From an uncultured Paracoccaceae bacterium (lineage in GTDB: Bacteria > Pseudomonadota > Alphaproteobacteria > Rhodobacterales > Rhodobacteraceae), in the NCBI GenBank assembly GCA_937916485.1, contig CALFSV010000361.1, forward strand, positions 1 to 6,709: a DNA stretch of 6,709 nucleotides, given 5' to 3'. A model generated the notes under the pieces. It ran no database searches and was not told where the DNA came from. It saw nothing but the letters and a program-made list of their open reading frames with translations. The first letter of the stretch is position 1; each line of letters begins with the position of its first letter. Position numbers and translations under genes: made by a program. Positions 1-6,364 of this stretch are shown here, piece by piece.

Positions 1-39
1 ATCAACCAGAATTAAGGATTAGCCGCTTGCCCGTCAAGT

Positions 40-50
40 TTGTCTGACAA
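40..50. promoter_or_regulatory. GntR operator-like inverted repeat downstream of the regulator gene
   Basis: TTGTCTGACAA is a palindrome (TTGTC/GACAA around a central T) that fits TNGT-NNN-ACNA and shares both half sites with the palindrome of the divergent promoter. It lies 38 bases beyond the end of the gntR gene. It may govern a gene to the left of the window. Confidence 0.45.
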
Positions 51-87
51 TGCCGCTGCAAAGCCGCCCTGCCCGTCGCAAGTGGTT

Positions 88-98
88 TTATCTGACAA
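88..98. promoter_or_regulatory. Second, degenerate operator-like repeat overlapping the gntR stop
   Basis: TTATCTGACAA differs by one base from the palindrome at 40-50 and covers the gntR stop codon. Both copies are preceded by TGCCCGTC (28-35 and 70-77) and AAGT, so the two sites are parts of an imperfect direct repeat. It is a weaker candidate than the other two sites because one half is broken and it overlaps coding sequence. Confidence 0.3.
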
Positions 99-774
99 AG
101 CCTGCCTTTGTTTGGACGGCTTCCAGCACTGAATCGAGCCCCTGTTTCATGTGGGCACCAATATGCAAATGGACGTTTTCCAAACTGTCGCCTTTGGCCA
201 AATCTTTATAAAGTTTTGTCATCTCTCTGAATTCGCCATGCGAGCCATGTAAATTATGGTGGACTGCCATATAGATTCGCACTAGAGCGGCAAGTCGCGC
301 CCAGTGCCGCCGTAGGAGATCATGGTTCGCGTGATCATACACCCAGCTATGAAAGTCGATTTCCATTTCAATTGTGTGTGCTTGACCACCTGTTTTTTGC
401 GCATCTAAAAGCCGTTTGTATCGTCCCTCAAGATCGTCGATTGCGTCAGCATCACGGTTGGGCCAAGCAAGTGTAAAGGCAAATTTTTCAAGAGCGATGC
501 GCATTGAATACAGCTCTTGCAGATCCTTCTGGCTTATGGGGCGGACATAAAGCCCTTTGTAAGGGCGGCTGATCAGAATTCCTTTGTCAATCAATTCTCT
601 GATTGCTTCGCGCAGCGGGGCACGACTGACACCGAGCTGTGTTGCAAGCACGGTTTCAGTCAGTTTCTGGCCCGGTTGGAAATGTCCTCCAGTCACCATA
701 TCGACGATTTGGCATGCTACCTGCGCACGCAGGGTACCATCAATTACAGGCTGAAGGTCAGTGGCAGCTTTCAT
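88..774 (-). CDS. GntR-family transcriptional regulator, FadR/FCD subfamily
   Basis: This 228-residue protein is a DNA-binding regulator with an N-terminal GntR winged helix-turn-helix (about residues 14-80; recognition part LGVSRAPLREAIRELIDKG at 47-65) and a C-terminal all-helical FCD effector domain (about 85-220). The FCD domain keeps likely metal or ligand positions in E138-I-D-F-H142 and late histidines such as H203 and H208, although the usual Asp of the D-x-x-F-H pattern reads as Glu. The ATG at 774 overlaps the aminotransferase stop (ATGA) and has GAGGG six bases upstream, so it is translationally coupled as the last gene of the operon. By family knowledge it senses a small carboxylate or amino acid-like metabolite. 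The palindromes at 4822-4833, 40-50 and 88-98 match FadR-type operators and are its probable targets, so autoregulation is likely. Ligand and sign of control are unknown. Confidence 0.93.
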   Translation of the reverse strand: MKAATDLQPVIDGTLRAQVACQIVDMVTGGHFQPGQKLTETVLATQLGVSRAPLREAIRELIDKGILISRPYKGLYVRPISQKDLQELYSMRIALEKFAFTLAWPNRDADAIDDLEGRYKRLLDAQKTGGQAHTIEMEIDFHSWVYDHANHDLLRRHWARLAALVRIYMAVHHNLHGSHGEFREMTKLYKDLAKGDSLENVHLHIGAHMKQGLDSVLEAVQTKAGFVR

Positions 775-1700
775 TTCTGACCCTCTATATTCGCTGCGAT
801 CAGGTTTTTGTATAATTGCCGGATACGATGGAACATAGGCCCAGCTTTGCCGTCGCCAATCACCCGGCCATCAATTTCAAATACTGGGGATTGAGCACCG
901 AATGTGCCGGTTAAAAAGGCCTCATTAGCGCCATAAGTGTCAACTAGCGAATAATTCCGTTCAAACACCGGGATGTCATTGTCACGGCAAACATCGATTA
1001 CTTTTTGGCGGGTGATACCGTTCATACAGTAATCCCCGGTTGAAGTCCAAACGGACCCTTTGCGGACAATGAAAAAGTTGCAAGCATTGGTCGTGTTCAC
1101 AAACCCGAAGGGGTCCAGCATCAACGCTTCATCAGCACCTGCGCGGATTGCATGATTCAATGCGATGATGCAGTTTAGTTTGGAGTGTGAATTGAGTTTG
1201 GAATCCTGCGTAAGCGGCAGACCTCGATGATGGGGAACGGTGTGCAATCGGATGCCACGCTTGATAATGCTTGCATTAGGTTTTGAATGTTCTGCGATAA
1301 TTACAATCGTAGCTCCAAAAACGCTGAGATGTGGGTGCTGAAATGGTTTTTTCTTACGTCCACGAGTCACCATAAGGCGCAAATGTACATCTGTCTGCAT
1401 GTCATTGGCGTCAATTGTTTCCCAGATTGCCGCAGTGAGCTCCTGCCGCGTCTTCCCAATGTCGAGGTCTATATAAAGCGCGGCCTCAAAAAGGCGATCA
1501 AGATGCTCGTCCAGAAACGACAACATGCCATCGTAGAGGCGCAGCCCTTCCCAGATGCCATCGCCCAACATGAAGCCAGAATCGTAAACCGAGACTTTGG
1601 CATCATTCCGATGCAGTAATTCACCATTGACATAAATGATGATGTTTTCGTTGCGGTCGTCTGCTGCTGCATCATGGGTGGATATATTTTTATCAGTCAT
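771..1700 (-). CDS. Class IV (fold type IV) PLP-dependent aminotransferase, BCAT/D-amino acid aminotransferase-like
   Basis: This 309-residue cytoplasmic enzyme is of the branched-chain/D-amino acid aminotransferase superfamily. Family hallmarks are the N-terminal IYVNGELL strand (22-29), SVYDSGFMLGDGIWEGLR (37-54), RLMVTRGR (108-115), GADEALMLDPFGFV (188-201), NGITRQKVID (227-236) and the C-terminal EAFLTGTFGAQSPVFEIDGR (260-279). The Schiff-base lysine is probably K168 by spacing, with K174 (SKLN) the alternative. The position usually occupied by the Glu that pairs with the PLP ring nitrogen (S-E-G in IlvE) reads T203 in VNTTNACNFF, so this is a divergent subgroup. The ATG at 1700 is chosen because AAGGG (1710-1706) lies five bases upstream; the longer frame uses only a TTG at 1733 inside a hairpin. 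It sits between the binding-protein and regulator genes. Its job is inferred to be transamination of the imported, possibly desulfated, compound. Amino donor, acceptor and stereochemistry cannot be told. Confidence 0.92.
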   Translation of the reverse strand: MTDKNISTHDAAADDRNENIIIYVNGELLHRNDAKVSVYDSGFMLGDGIWEGLRLYDGMLSFLDEHLDRLFEAALYIDLDIGKTRQELTAAIWETIDANDMQTDVHLRLMVTRGRKKKPFQHPHLSVFGATIVIIAEHSKPNASIIKRGIRLHTVPHHRGLPLTQDSKLNSHSKLNCIIALNHAIRAGADEALMLDPFGFVNTTNACNFFIVRKGSVWTSTGDYCMNGITRQKVIDVCRDNDIPVFERNYSLVDTYGANEAFLTGTFGAQSPVFEIDGRVIGDGKAGPMFHRIRQLYKNLIAANIEGQK

Positions 1701-1724
1701 TTCGGCCCTTAGAACTAATATGCT

Positions 1725-1745
1725 GGGCGGCAAAGCACGCCGCCC
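1725..1745 (-). other. GC-rich intergenic stem-loop between binding-protein and aminotransferase genes
   Basis: The arms GGGCGGC (1725-1731) and GCCGCCC (1739-1745) form a perfect seven-pair all-GC stem with a seven-base loop, twelve bases after the binding-protein stop. No T-run follows on the transcribed strand, so it is not a classic intrinsic terminator. In ABC transporter operons such hairpins after the solute-binding-protein gene often stabilise the upstream message or reduce read-through, giving more binding protein than downstream product. That role is inferred here. Confidence 0.6.
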
Positions 1746-1757
1746 GTATAAGTTGAA

Positions 1758-2600
1758 TTATTTGTTAAACAGCAATTCGCGCTGGATGACAGGGGATGCT
1801 TTGGGGTCAAGACCAAAGCCCGTCAAGAACTCTTCGTACCACAGCTGCGTACGGCCTGTTTCATAGTAATAAAAGATCGTATGATCGACCCAGTCGCGGA
1901 AAGTCTTGTCAGTTTCGCGGCGCACTGCGATCGACGAAGGGGAGCTGAACGCAGGCGTTGGAATGACCAATTGGCCACGGCCGAGCTTTTGACGTGCAGC
2001 AAGAAGAGGTGGGTGAAACAGCGAAACTGCATCAACCCGTCCTGATTGAAATGCAGCGATTGCAGCACCATTATCGGGAAAGCGCTGAATATCAGCGTTT
2101 GGAATGGTACGCGTCAGAAACGCATCCATACTTGTAGCTTGCGGAACACCTACTGTGACCCCTGGCTTATTAAGATCTTCCCAAGTAGACACCTTCATGT
2201 CATCTTTGGCCAACACCGCGAGAGAAATGTAAAGCAGCGGCTGTTTGGGATAATCCACAACCATCGCTCGTTTTGGAGTGGCATCCAAGAACATCATGTC
2301 GATCTTATTAGCCTGAAGGGCTGCAATAGCGGTGGCCCAGGTGACTTCGACCATTTCCAGTTCAACGTCCATCTCACCAGCCATCGCTTTGCCGATTGAG
2401 ACAATCAAGCCGCTGTCCCACTCGCCGGTTGCTGGGTTTTTGGAATACCATGGCGGGGCTTGCGTTACCCCCATGCGCAGCTTGCCAGTAGATTGAATTG
2501 TTTCCCAGGTTGATTGGGCTTGAGCAGCACTTACCGACAGCAGAATAGCTGCGGCAAAGGCCAGCATCCAGCCACCGATGTGATTCTTAATCTTTGTCAT
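1758..2600 (-). CDS. Periplasmic solute-binding protein, family 3 (polar amino acid type ABC importer)
   Basis: This 280-residue protein captures the substrate in the periplasm. It starts with a Sec signal peptide: K3/K5/H7, hydrophobic stretch about 11-25, and probable cleavage after AQA at 26-28. The mature part has the two-lobed family 3 fold: LRMGVTQAPPWYS (41-53), IDMMFLDATPKRAMVVDYP (100-118), VGVPQATSMDAFL (150-162) and GRVDAVSLFHPP (187-198). R111 corresponds to the Arg that holds the ligand carboxylate in HisJ/LAO-type proteins. The Asp that usually holds the alpha-amino group (D161 of HisJ) aligns with F195 here, while D106 replaces a pocket Ser, so the ligand may not be an ordinary L-amino acid. 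The start at 2600 has AGGAG eight bases upstream. It lies 39 bases after the ATPase gene, with a hairpin behind it. Confidence 0.93.
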   Translation of the reverse strand: MTKIKNHIGGWMLAFAAAILLSVSAAQAQSTWETIQSTGKLRMGVTQAPPWYSKNPATGEWDSGLIVSIGKAMAGEMDVELEMVEVTWATAIAALQANKIDMMFLDATPKRAMVVDYPKQPLLYISLAVLAKDDMKVSTWEDLNKPGVTVGVPQATSMDAFLTRTIPNADIQRFPDNGAAIAAFQSGRVDAVSLFHPPLLAARQKLGRGQLVIPTPAFSSPSSIAVRRETDKTFRDWVDHTIFYYYETGRTQLWYEEFLTGFGLDPKASPVIQRELLFNK

Positions 2601-2639
2601 TGTTGGGTCTCCTTTTCCCTGTGGTCTAAAATAGCCACC

Positions 2640-3413
2640 TCAATCAGGCAGCTTGAAAAGCGAGTGTCCTTCCATGAACTCTCGCATGCGTTTGGTCTTA
2701 GGTAATTTCAGTATGTCCTGAGGCAGACCTTCTTCAAGGATTGCGCCATCGTTCAGGAAGAGCACACGGTTGGCGACGTGATAGGCAAAACCAAGCTCGT
2801 GTGTGACGCAAATCATTGTCATACCCTCTTCGGCTAATTGGCGCATTGTTTTTAATACTTCGCCGACCAATTCGGGATCAAGTGCTGACGTCACTTCGTC
2901 AAACAACATCACTTCGGGGTCCATCGCCAATGCGCGCGCTATTGCGACCCGCTGTTTTTGTCCACCAGACAAGCGTGATGGGTATTCTAACGCTTTTTCT
3001 GCCAACCCAACACGGATCAATTGCAACATGGCTTTACTCTCAGCCTCTGCCTTGTCACGGCCAAGTACGATGATCTGACCTTCCATGACATTTTCCATAA
3101 CAGTTTTATGCGGAAACAAATTGAAGTGTTGAAACACCATACCAATGCGCGACCGCAAGCGACAAAGCTCAGTGTCTTTGTACTGCATTGCACCATCACG
3201 TTCTGACCCTATCAGATCGCCGTTCAGATAGACCTTCCCGACGGTCGGTTCCTCCATGAAATTGACACAGCGCAGCAAAGTCGATTTTCCGGAACCGCTA
3301 GAACCCAACAAAACCACTGTCTCATTGGAACCCACTGACATGTTGATGCCTTTAAGCACCTCCAAATCACCATAACTTTTATGCATGTTCTCAATGCGGA
3401 TGATTTCACTCAT
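2640..3413 (-). CDS. ABC transporter ATP-binding protein, polar amino acid uptake (PAAT/GlnQ-like) type
   Basis: This 257-residue subunit is the cytoplasmic motor of the importer, hydrolysing ATP to drive uptake. All motifs are present: Walker A GSSGSGKST (37-45), Q-loop Q95 in VFQHFNLFPH, signature LSGGQKQR (148-155), Walker B VMLFDE (168-173), D-loop SALD (176-179) and switch histidine H205. After the Walker B Glu the usual Pro is Val (FDEVTSALDP), a mild variation. Length and the FNLFPH stretch fit the GlnQ/HisP/GltL group. The ATG at 3413 overlaps the upstream permease stop (ATGA), with GAGG six bases before it. It is followed after a 39-base gap by the binding-protein gene. Substrate specificity cannot be read from this subunit. 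Confidence 0.96.
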   Translation of the reverse strand: MSEIIRIENMHKSYGDLEVLKGINMSVGSNETVVLLGSSGSGKSTLLRCVNFMEEPTVGKVYLNGDLIGSERDGAMQYKDTELCRLRSRIGMVFQHFNLFPHKTVMENVMEGQIIVLGRDKAEAESKAMLQLIRVGLAEKALEYPSRLSGGQKQRVAIARALAMDPEVMLFDEVTSALDPELVGEVLKTMRQLAEEGMTMICVTHELGFAYHVANRVLFLNDGAILEEGLPQDILKLPKTKRMREFMEGHSLFKLPD

Positions 3414-4078
3414 TGGTCACCTCGACGTAAAATGCGTTCTAACACATAGGTTCCCTGAACCACTGGGTAGAGCACAACAAAGAAAATGATGGCTACCCCC
3501 GTATAGGCTTCAATGGGATTGAAATTCAGATCAGCAATCAGCTTGGCTTGATTAAGAGTCTCAACATACCCAACGACAGAGGCCAGCGTAGACATCTTGA
3601 AAACTTCGATCCCGCGATTGGTTAAAGCTGGCAGTACCTGTTTGATTGCCACTGGTAGGATGATGCGGCGCAGCGTTTGATTATAGGTCATGCCAATAGC
3701 TTTTCCTGCATCCCATTGGCCAAGATCAATGGACTGGATGCCTGCGCGATAAATCTCTGCTGAGAAAGCCATTGTATTCAGTGAAATACCCAAAACCGCC
3801 GCTAAGAACGGGTCCGTTTCAATGCCAGTTAAAATTGGGAATGCGTAATAAAACCAGATGATTTGGACCAACACTGGGGTGTTGCGGAACACCTCTACAA
3901 ATGCGCGGGCTGCCAGGTTGACCCAACGGCTTGGTGCATAGCGTAATATTCCGACAATCAACCCGCCACTTAATCCCAAAAAAACAGTGATCAAAAAAAT
4001 GAAAACCGTCCCTTTCAGTCCAGCCCAGAGGGCAAACCAATTCTGAAAAATCGTCGCAAAGTCCCAGGCATGTCCCAT
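3410..4078 (-). CDS. ABC transporter permease, His/Glu/Gln/Arg/opine type (second permease)
   Basis: This 222-residue inner-membrane subunit forms the transport channel together with the permease encoded just upstream. It has about five hydrophobic segments, including 23-45, 68-84, 90-108 and 193-210. It carries the permease signature FVEVFRNTPVLVQ (60-72) and the EAA loop DAGKAIGMTYNQTLRRIILP (123-142), which docks on the ATPase. The ATG at 4078 overlaps the upstream stop by one base (TGATG). A TTG one codon earlier (4081) is an alternative, since AAGGG sits eight bases before the TTG and eleven before the ATG. The stop overlaps the ATPase start by four bases. Two non-identical permeases in a row is the standard PAAT layout (compare HisQ/HisM, GltJ/GltK). 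Confidence 0.95.
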   Translation of the reverse strand: MGHAWDFATIFQNWFALWAGLKGTVFIFLITVFLGLSGGLIVGILRYAPSRWVNLAARAFVEVFRNTPVLVQIIWFYYAFPILTGIETDPFLAAVLGISLNTMAFSAEIYRAGIQSIDLGQWDAGKAIGMTYNQTLRRIILPVAIKQVLPALTNRGIEVFKMSTLASVVGYVETLNQAKLIADLNFNPIEAYTGVAIIFFVVLYPVVQGTYVLERILRRGDQ

Positions 4079-4752
4079 CAATGAACTGTCCCTTCGCCAG
4101 ATTTAGCAAGGTGGCGTTCTATTACAATTGATAACTGACTGGCGCTGAAAATCAGCACGAAGTATATCAAGGCAACAATAGTATAAACCTCAAGCGGTCG
4201 AAACGTCTTTTGGGCAACTTCATTGGCCTGAAACATGAGGTCTGCATACGCCACCGTCGACACAAGCGTTGTGGTTTTTAGCAACTCAATGGACCGCTCC
4301 ATAAAGGCAGGGATCATGCGCTTAATGGCTTGTGGCAGAATGATTCGCCGCAGCGACTGCGGATAAGTCATGCCGATGGCTTTGGCACCTTCCCACTGAC
4401 CTTTATCGATAGACAGAATGCCGCCACGAAAAATTTCAGCGAAGAACGCTGAGGATTGAATCGAGAATGTCACGACGGCCGCAATCGTCGGCGTCATGCG
4501 AATATCGACCAATATGGGCAGTGCGAAGAAGAACCAGAAAAGTTGGACCAACGGCGGGGTTGTTCTAAAGATTTCGATGATGAAGGCGGCGATACCCGAC
4601 GGAATGCGCCAAGTTGACAAGCGTGACAAAGCTAACATCAGGCCAATTGGGATCCCAAAGAAAAGGGCCAATCCGGTGATCTTGAGCGTATTGACGAGGC
4701 CAAGCATCAAAAGGTCGAAATCCCGCATTACTGCCAGGAAATTCCACTCCAT
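4078..4752 (-). CDS. ABC transporter permease, His/Glu/Gln/Arg/opine type (first permease)
   Basis: This 224-residue inner-membrane permease is the first gene of the leftward operon. It has about five hydrophobic segments (around 13-42, 68-83, 88-104, 160-172 and 187-208), the conserved IIEIFRTTPPLVQLFWFF (58-75) and the EAA loop GAKAIGMTYPQSLRRIILPQ (122-141) that contacts the ATPase. Three in-frame ATGs exist at 4761, 4758 and 4752. The ribosome-binding sequence GGGGAG ends at 4762, directly next to the first ATG. Only the ATG at 4752, nine bases away, has normal spacing, and it gives the family-typical MEWNF start. The 4761 start would add three residues. It pairs with the downstream permease as a heterodimer, inferred from the operon layout. 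The divergent control region lies upstream. Confidence 0.95.
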   Translation of the reverse strand: MEWNFLAVMRDFDLLMLGLVNTLKITGLALFFGIPIGLMLALSRLSTWRIPSGIAAFIIEIFRTTPPLVQLFWFFFALPILVDIRMTPTIAAVVTFSIQSSAFFAEIFRGGILSIDKGQWEGAKAIGMTYPQSLRRIILPQAIKRMIPAFMERSIELLKTTTLVSTVAYADLMFQANEVAQKTFRPLEVYTIVALIYFVLIFSASQLSIVIERHLAKSGEGTVH

Positions 4753-4849
4753 GCTCATCATCTCCCCAAATAATCGCGCTCGTACTCGGCTTCTCTCTTG
4801 TGTTTAAGATAATTTAATAGGATTGTCGACAATAAGAATGGAGGGATTT
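4753..4849. promoter_or_regulatory. Divergent promoter region between the ABC operon and the sulfatase gene
   Basis: This segment separates two diverging start codons and must hold promoters for both directions. Its centre (about 4801-4833) is strongly AT-rich, with TTTAAT at 4813-4818 as a possible -10 for the sulfatase. The palindrome at 4822-4833 would lie just past it, and on the other strand its TTGTCG half could serve as a -35 of the leftward operon. The promoter boxes are weak matches; only the palindrome is clear. The sulfatase ribosome-binding site GGAGG is at 4840-4844. Confidence 0.6.
4822..4833. promoter_or_regulatory. Perfect palindrome, probable GntR operator
   Basis: ATTGTCGACAAT is a perfect 12-base inverted repeat placed 17 bases before the sulfatase start and about 70 bases before the ABC operon start. 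Its core TTGT-CG-ACAA fits the FadR-subfamily operator consensus TNGT-N(0-3)-ACNA. A FadR-type regulator gene lies in the same operon and related sites lie at 40-50 and 88-98. Binding here could control both divergent transcripts. The assignment is inferred from motif and position. Confidence 0.6.
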
Positions 4850-6364
4850 ATGTTGAAGCCAAACATCTTGTTTATTCAGGTTGATCAACTGACGGCCACA
4901 TCGCTAAAGGCCTACGGAAACGACATTTGCCGGGCGCCCAATTTAGATCGCCTGGCCGACGAAGGGCTAGTTTTTCAACATGCGTATTGCAATTTCCCGT
5001 TATGCTCACCGTCGCGCGCCTCAATGGCAACCGGCCAGTTATGCTCCAAAATCGCCGCTTACGATAACGCCGCAGAACTGGCCGCAACCATTCCAACATA
5101 TGCCCATTATTTAAGTGCTGCCGGTTACCAAACGTCCTTGTCCGGGAAAATGCACTTCATCGGTCCCGATCAACACCACGGATTTGAAAAACGCCTAACG
5201 CCTGACCTCTATCCAGCAGACTTTGCATGGGCACCCTATTGGGGCGACGAAGGAGAGCGTGATACGAACGACACCAGAAGTGTCACTATCTCAGGCATTT
5301 GCGAGCGGTCCATGCAGATCGATTTTGACAATCTGGTGACATATAGTGCAATCCAGCATCTTTACGATATGGCACGATCCAGCGATGATCGACCATTCTT
5401 CATGCAAGTCTCTTACACGCATCCGCACGAACCCTATTTGTGTCGCAAAGAATTTTGGGATCTGTATGAGGATGTTGAGATTCCGCTTCCAGACGTTCCG
5501 GCGCTTCCAGTAACAGAACATGATCCACATTCGGTGCGCTTGCTATCCGACTTTGGAATGTTGAACGTTCGGTTTTCCGACGAGGATATTAGAAGTGCCC
5601 GACGCGCATATTATGGATCGATTAGCTATCTGGACGAAATGATCGGCAATCTCCTCGACACTTTAGAGGCAATTGGCCAAACGGAGAAAACAGCCATTAT
5701 TTTTACGTCTGATCATGGCGAAATGCTGGGTGAGCGCGGAATGTGGTTCAAGAAACATTTCTATGAGCCATCCCTGCGTGTGCCTCTCATGATGAAGATT
5801 CCAGGTGTCGCTGCGAAGCGTGTCACAACGCCTGCGTCTTTGGTCGATCTCTTGCCAACTTTCATGGGCATTGCCAAGGGAACTGGATGGACAAGCGAAG
5901 TCGAGCAATTAGACGGAAATGACCTAACAACATTCTTGGACATTGAACAACCAGATCGCCCGGTTTTTGCCGAATACCTCGCGGAGGCAACGACAGCTCC
6001 AATATTCATGATCCGGCGCGGACATTATAAATTTATCAGCTCTGGTGATGATCCACCCTTGCTCTTTGATTTGGAGGACGACCCACAAGAACGTAACAAT
6101 TTGGCTGCTGACCCATCCTACGCGAGTTTTGTTTCAAATTTCCAGTCAGAAGTAGGTCAAAAATGGAACCATGATGCATTGAATGAACGCATTCGGCTCA
6201 GCCAACGGCAAAGACGACTGATTTTGAGTAGTTACGACCAAGGCCCAAAACCGCGTTGGAACCATGCTGAAGAAGCAACCGACGAAGTCATTTGGTATCG
6301 TGGCGACGGCGGCTACAACGAATGGGCGTTTTCGTTCCTGCCAGTGAAGATGTCCGCGACTTGA
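4850..6364 (+). CDS. Type I (formylglycine) sulfatase, choline sulfatase BetC-like
   Basis: This 504-residue enzyme hydrolyses a sulfate ester, releasing sulfate and an alcohol. The signature C52-S-P-S-R56 carries the Cys that is converted to formylglycine. Other active-site residues, by alignment from memory with Sinorhizobium meliloti BetC, are D12 and Q13 (VDQ), K100 and H102 (SGKMH), H191 (THPHEP), D288 and H289 (SDHGEMLGERG) and K301. BetC-specific stretches such as YDNAAE (71-76), IPTYAHYL (81-88) and YPADFAW (121-127), the 504-residue length and the C-terminal extension after about 440 support this subgroup. W127 and E379 match substrate-pocket residues of BetC, but the loop after GER (135-137) is three residues shorter and lacks the BetC WWYHN. 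No signal peptide is seen, so it acts in the cytoplasm on an imported substrate. The ATG at 4850 has GGAGG five bases upstream; upstream TTG (4823) and ATG (4838) are less likely. No maturation enzyme is encoded here. Confidence 0.93.
   Translation: MLKPNILFIQVDQLTATSLKAYGNDICRAPNLDRLADEGLVFQHAYCNFPLCSPSRASMATGQLCSKIAAYDNAAELAATIPTYAHYLSAAGYQTSLSGKMHFIGPDQHHGFEKRLTPDLYPADFAWAPYWGDEGERDTNDTRSVTISGICERSMQIDFDNLVTYSAIQHLYDMARSSDDRPFFMQVSYTHPHEPYLCRKEFWDLYEDVEIPLPDVPALPVTEHDPHSVRLLSDFGMLNVRFSDEDIRSARRAYYGSISYLDEMIGNLLDTLEAIGQTEKTAIIFTSDHGEMLGERGMWFKKHFYEPSLRVPLMMKIPGVAAKRVTTPASLVDLLPTFMGIAKGTGWTSEVEQLDGNDLTTFLDIEQPDRPVFAEYLAEATTAPIFMIRRGHYKFISSGDDPPLLFDLEDDPQERNNLAADPSYASFVSNFQSEVGQKWNHDALNERIRLSQRQRRLILSSYDQGPKPRWNHAEEATDEVIWYRGDGGYNEWAFSFLPVKMSAT

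Noticed and set aside
1..87. A gene at the left edge
   Set aside because: No frame with a plausible start or protein-like content was seen in these 87 bases; only repeat and operator-like sequences are visible.
1287..1619. Antisense frame of 110 codons opposite the aminotransferase
   Set aside because: It lies wholly inside a well-supported gene on the other strand and has no recognisable motif.
1701..1733. Longer aminotransferase start at TTG 1733
   Set aside because: It would start inside the GC hairpin with no ribosome-binding site, whereas ATG 1700 has AAGGG at ideal spacing and the extra residues match nothing in the family.
4823..4849. Longer sulfatase start at TTG 4823 (or ATG 4838)
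   Set aside because: The TTG lies inside the operator-like palindrome and has no ribosome-binding sequence; GGAGG at 4840-4844 is correctly spaced for the ATG at 4850, and the protein from there begins like BetC.
4850..6364. Naming the sulfatase betC outright
   Set aside because: Similarity to BetC is clear, but the pocket loop differs and none of the usual glycine betaine genes is nearby, so the substrate is left open.
4850..6364. Phosphonate monoesterase/phosphodiesterase of the same superfamily
   Set aside because: The Cys signature and SDHG motif are shared, but YDNAAE, SGKMH, the C-terminal extension and the overall length agree with the choline sulfatase branch.
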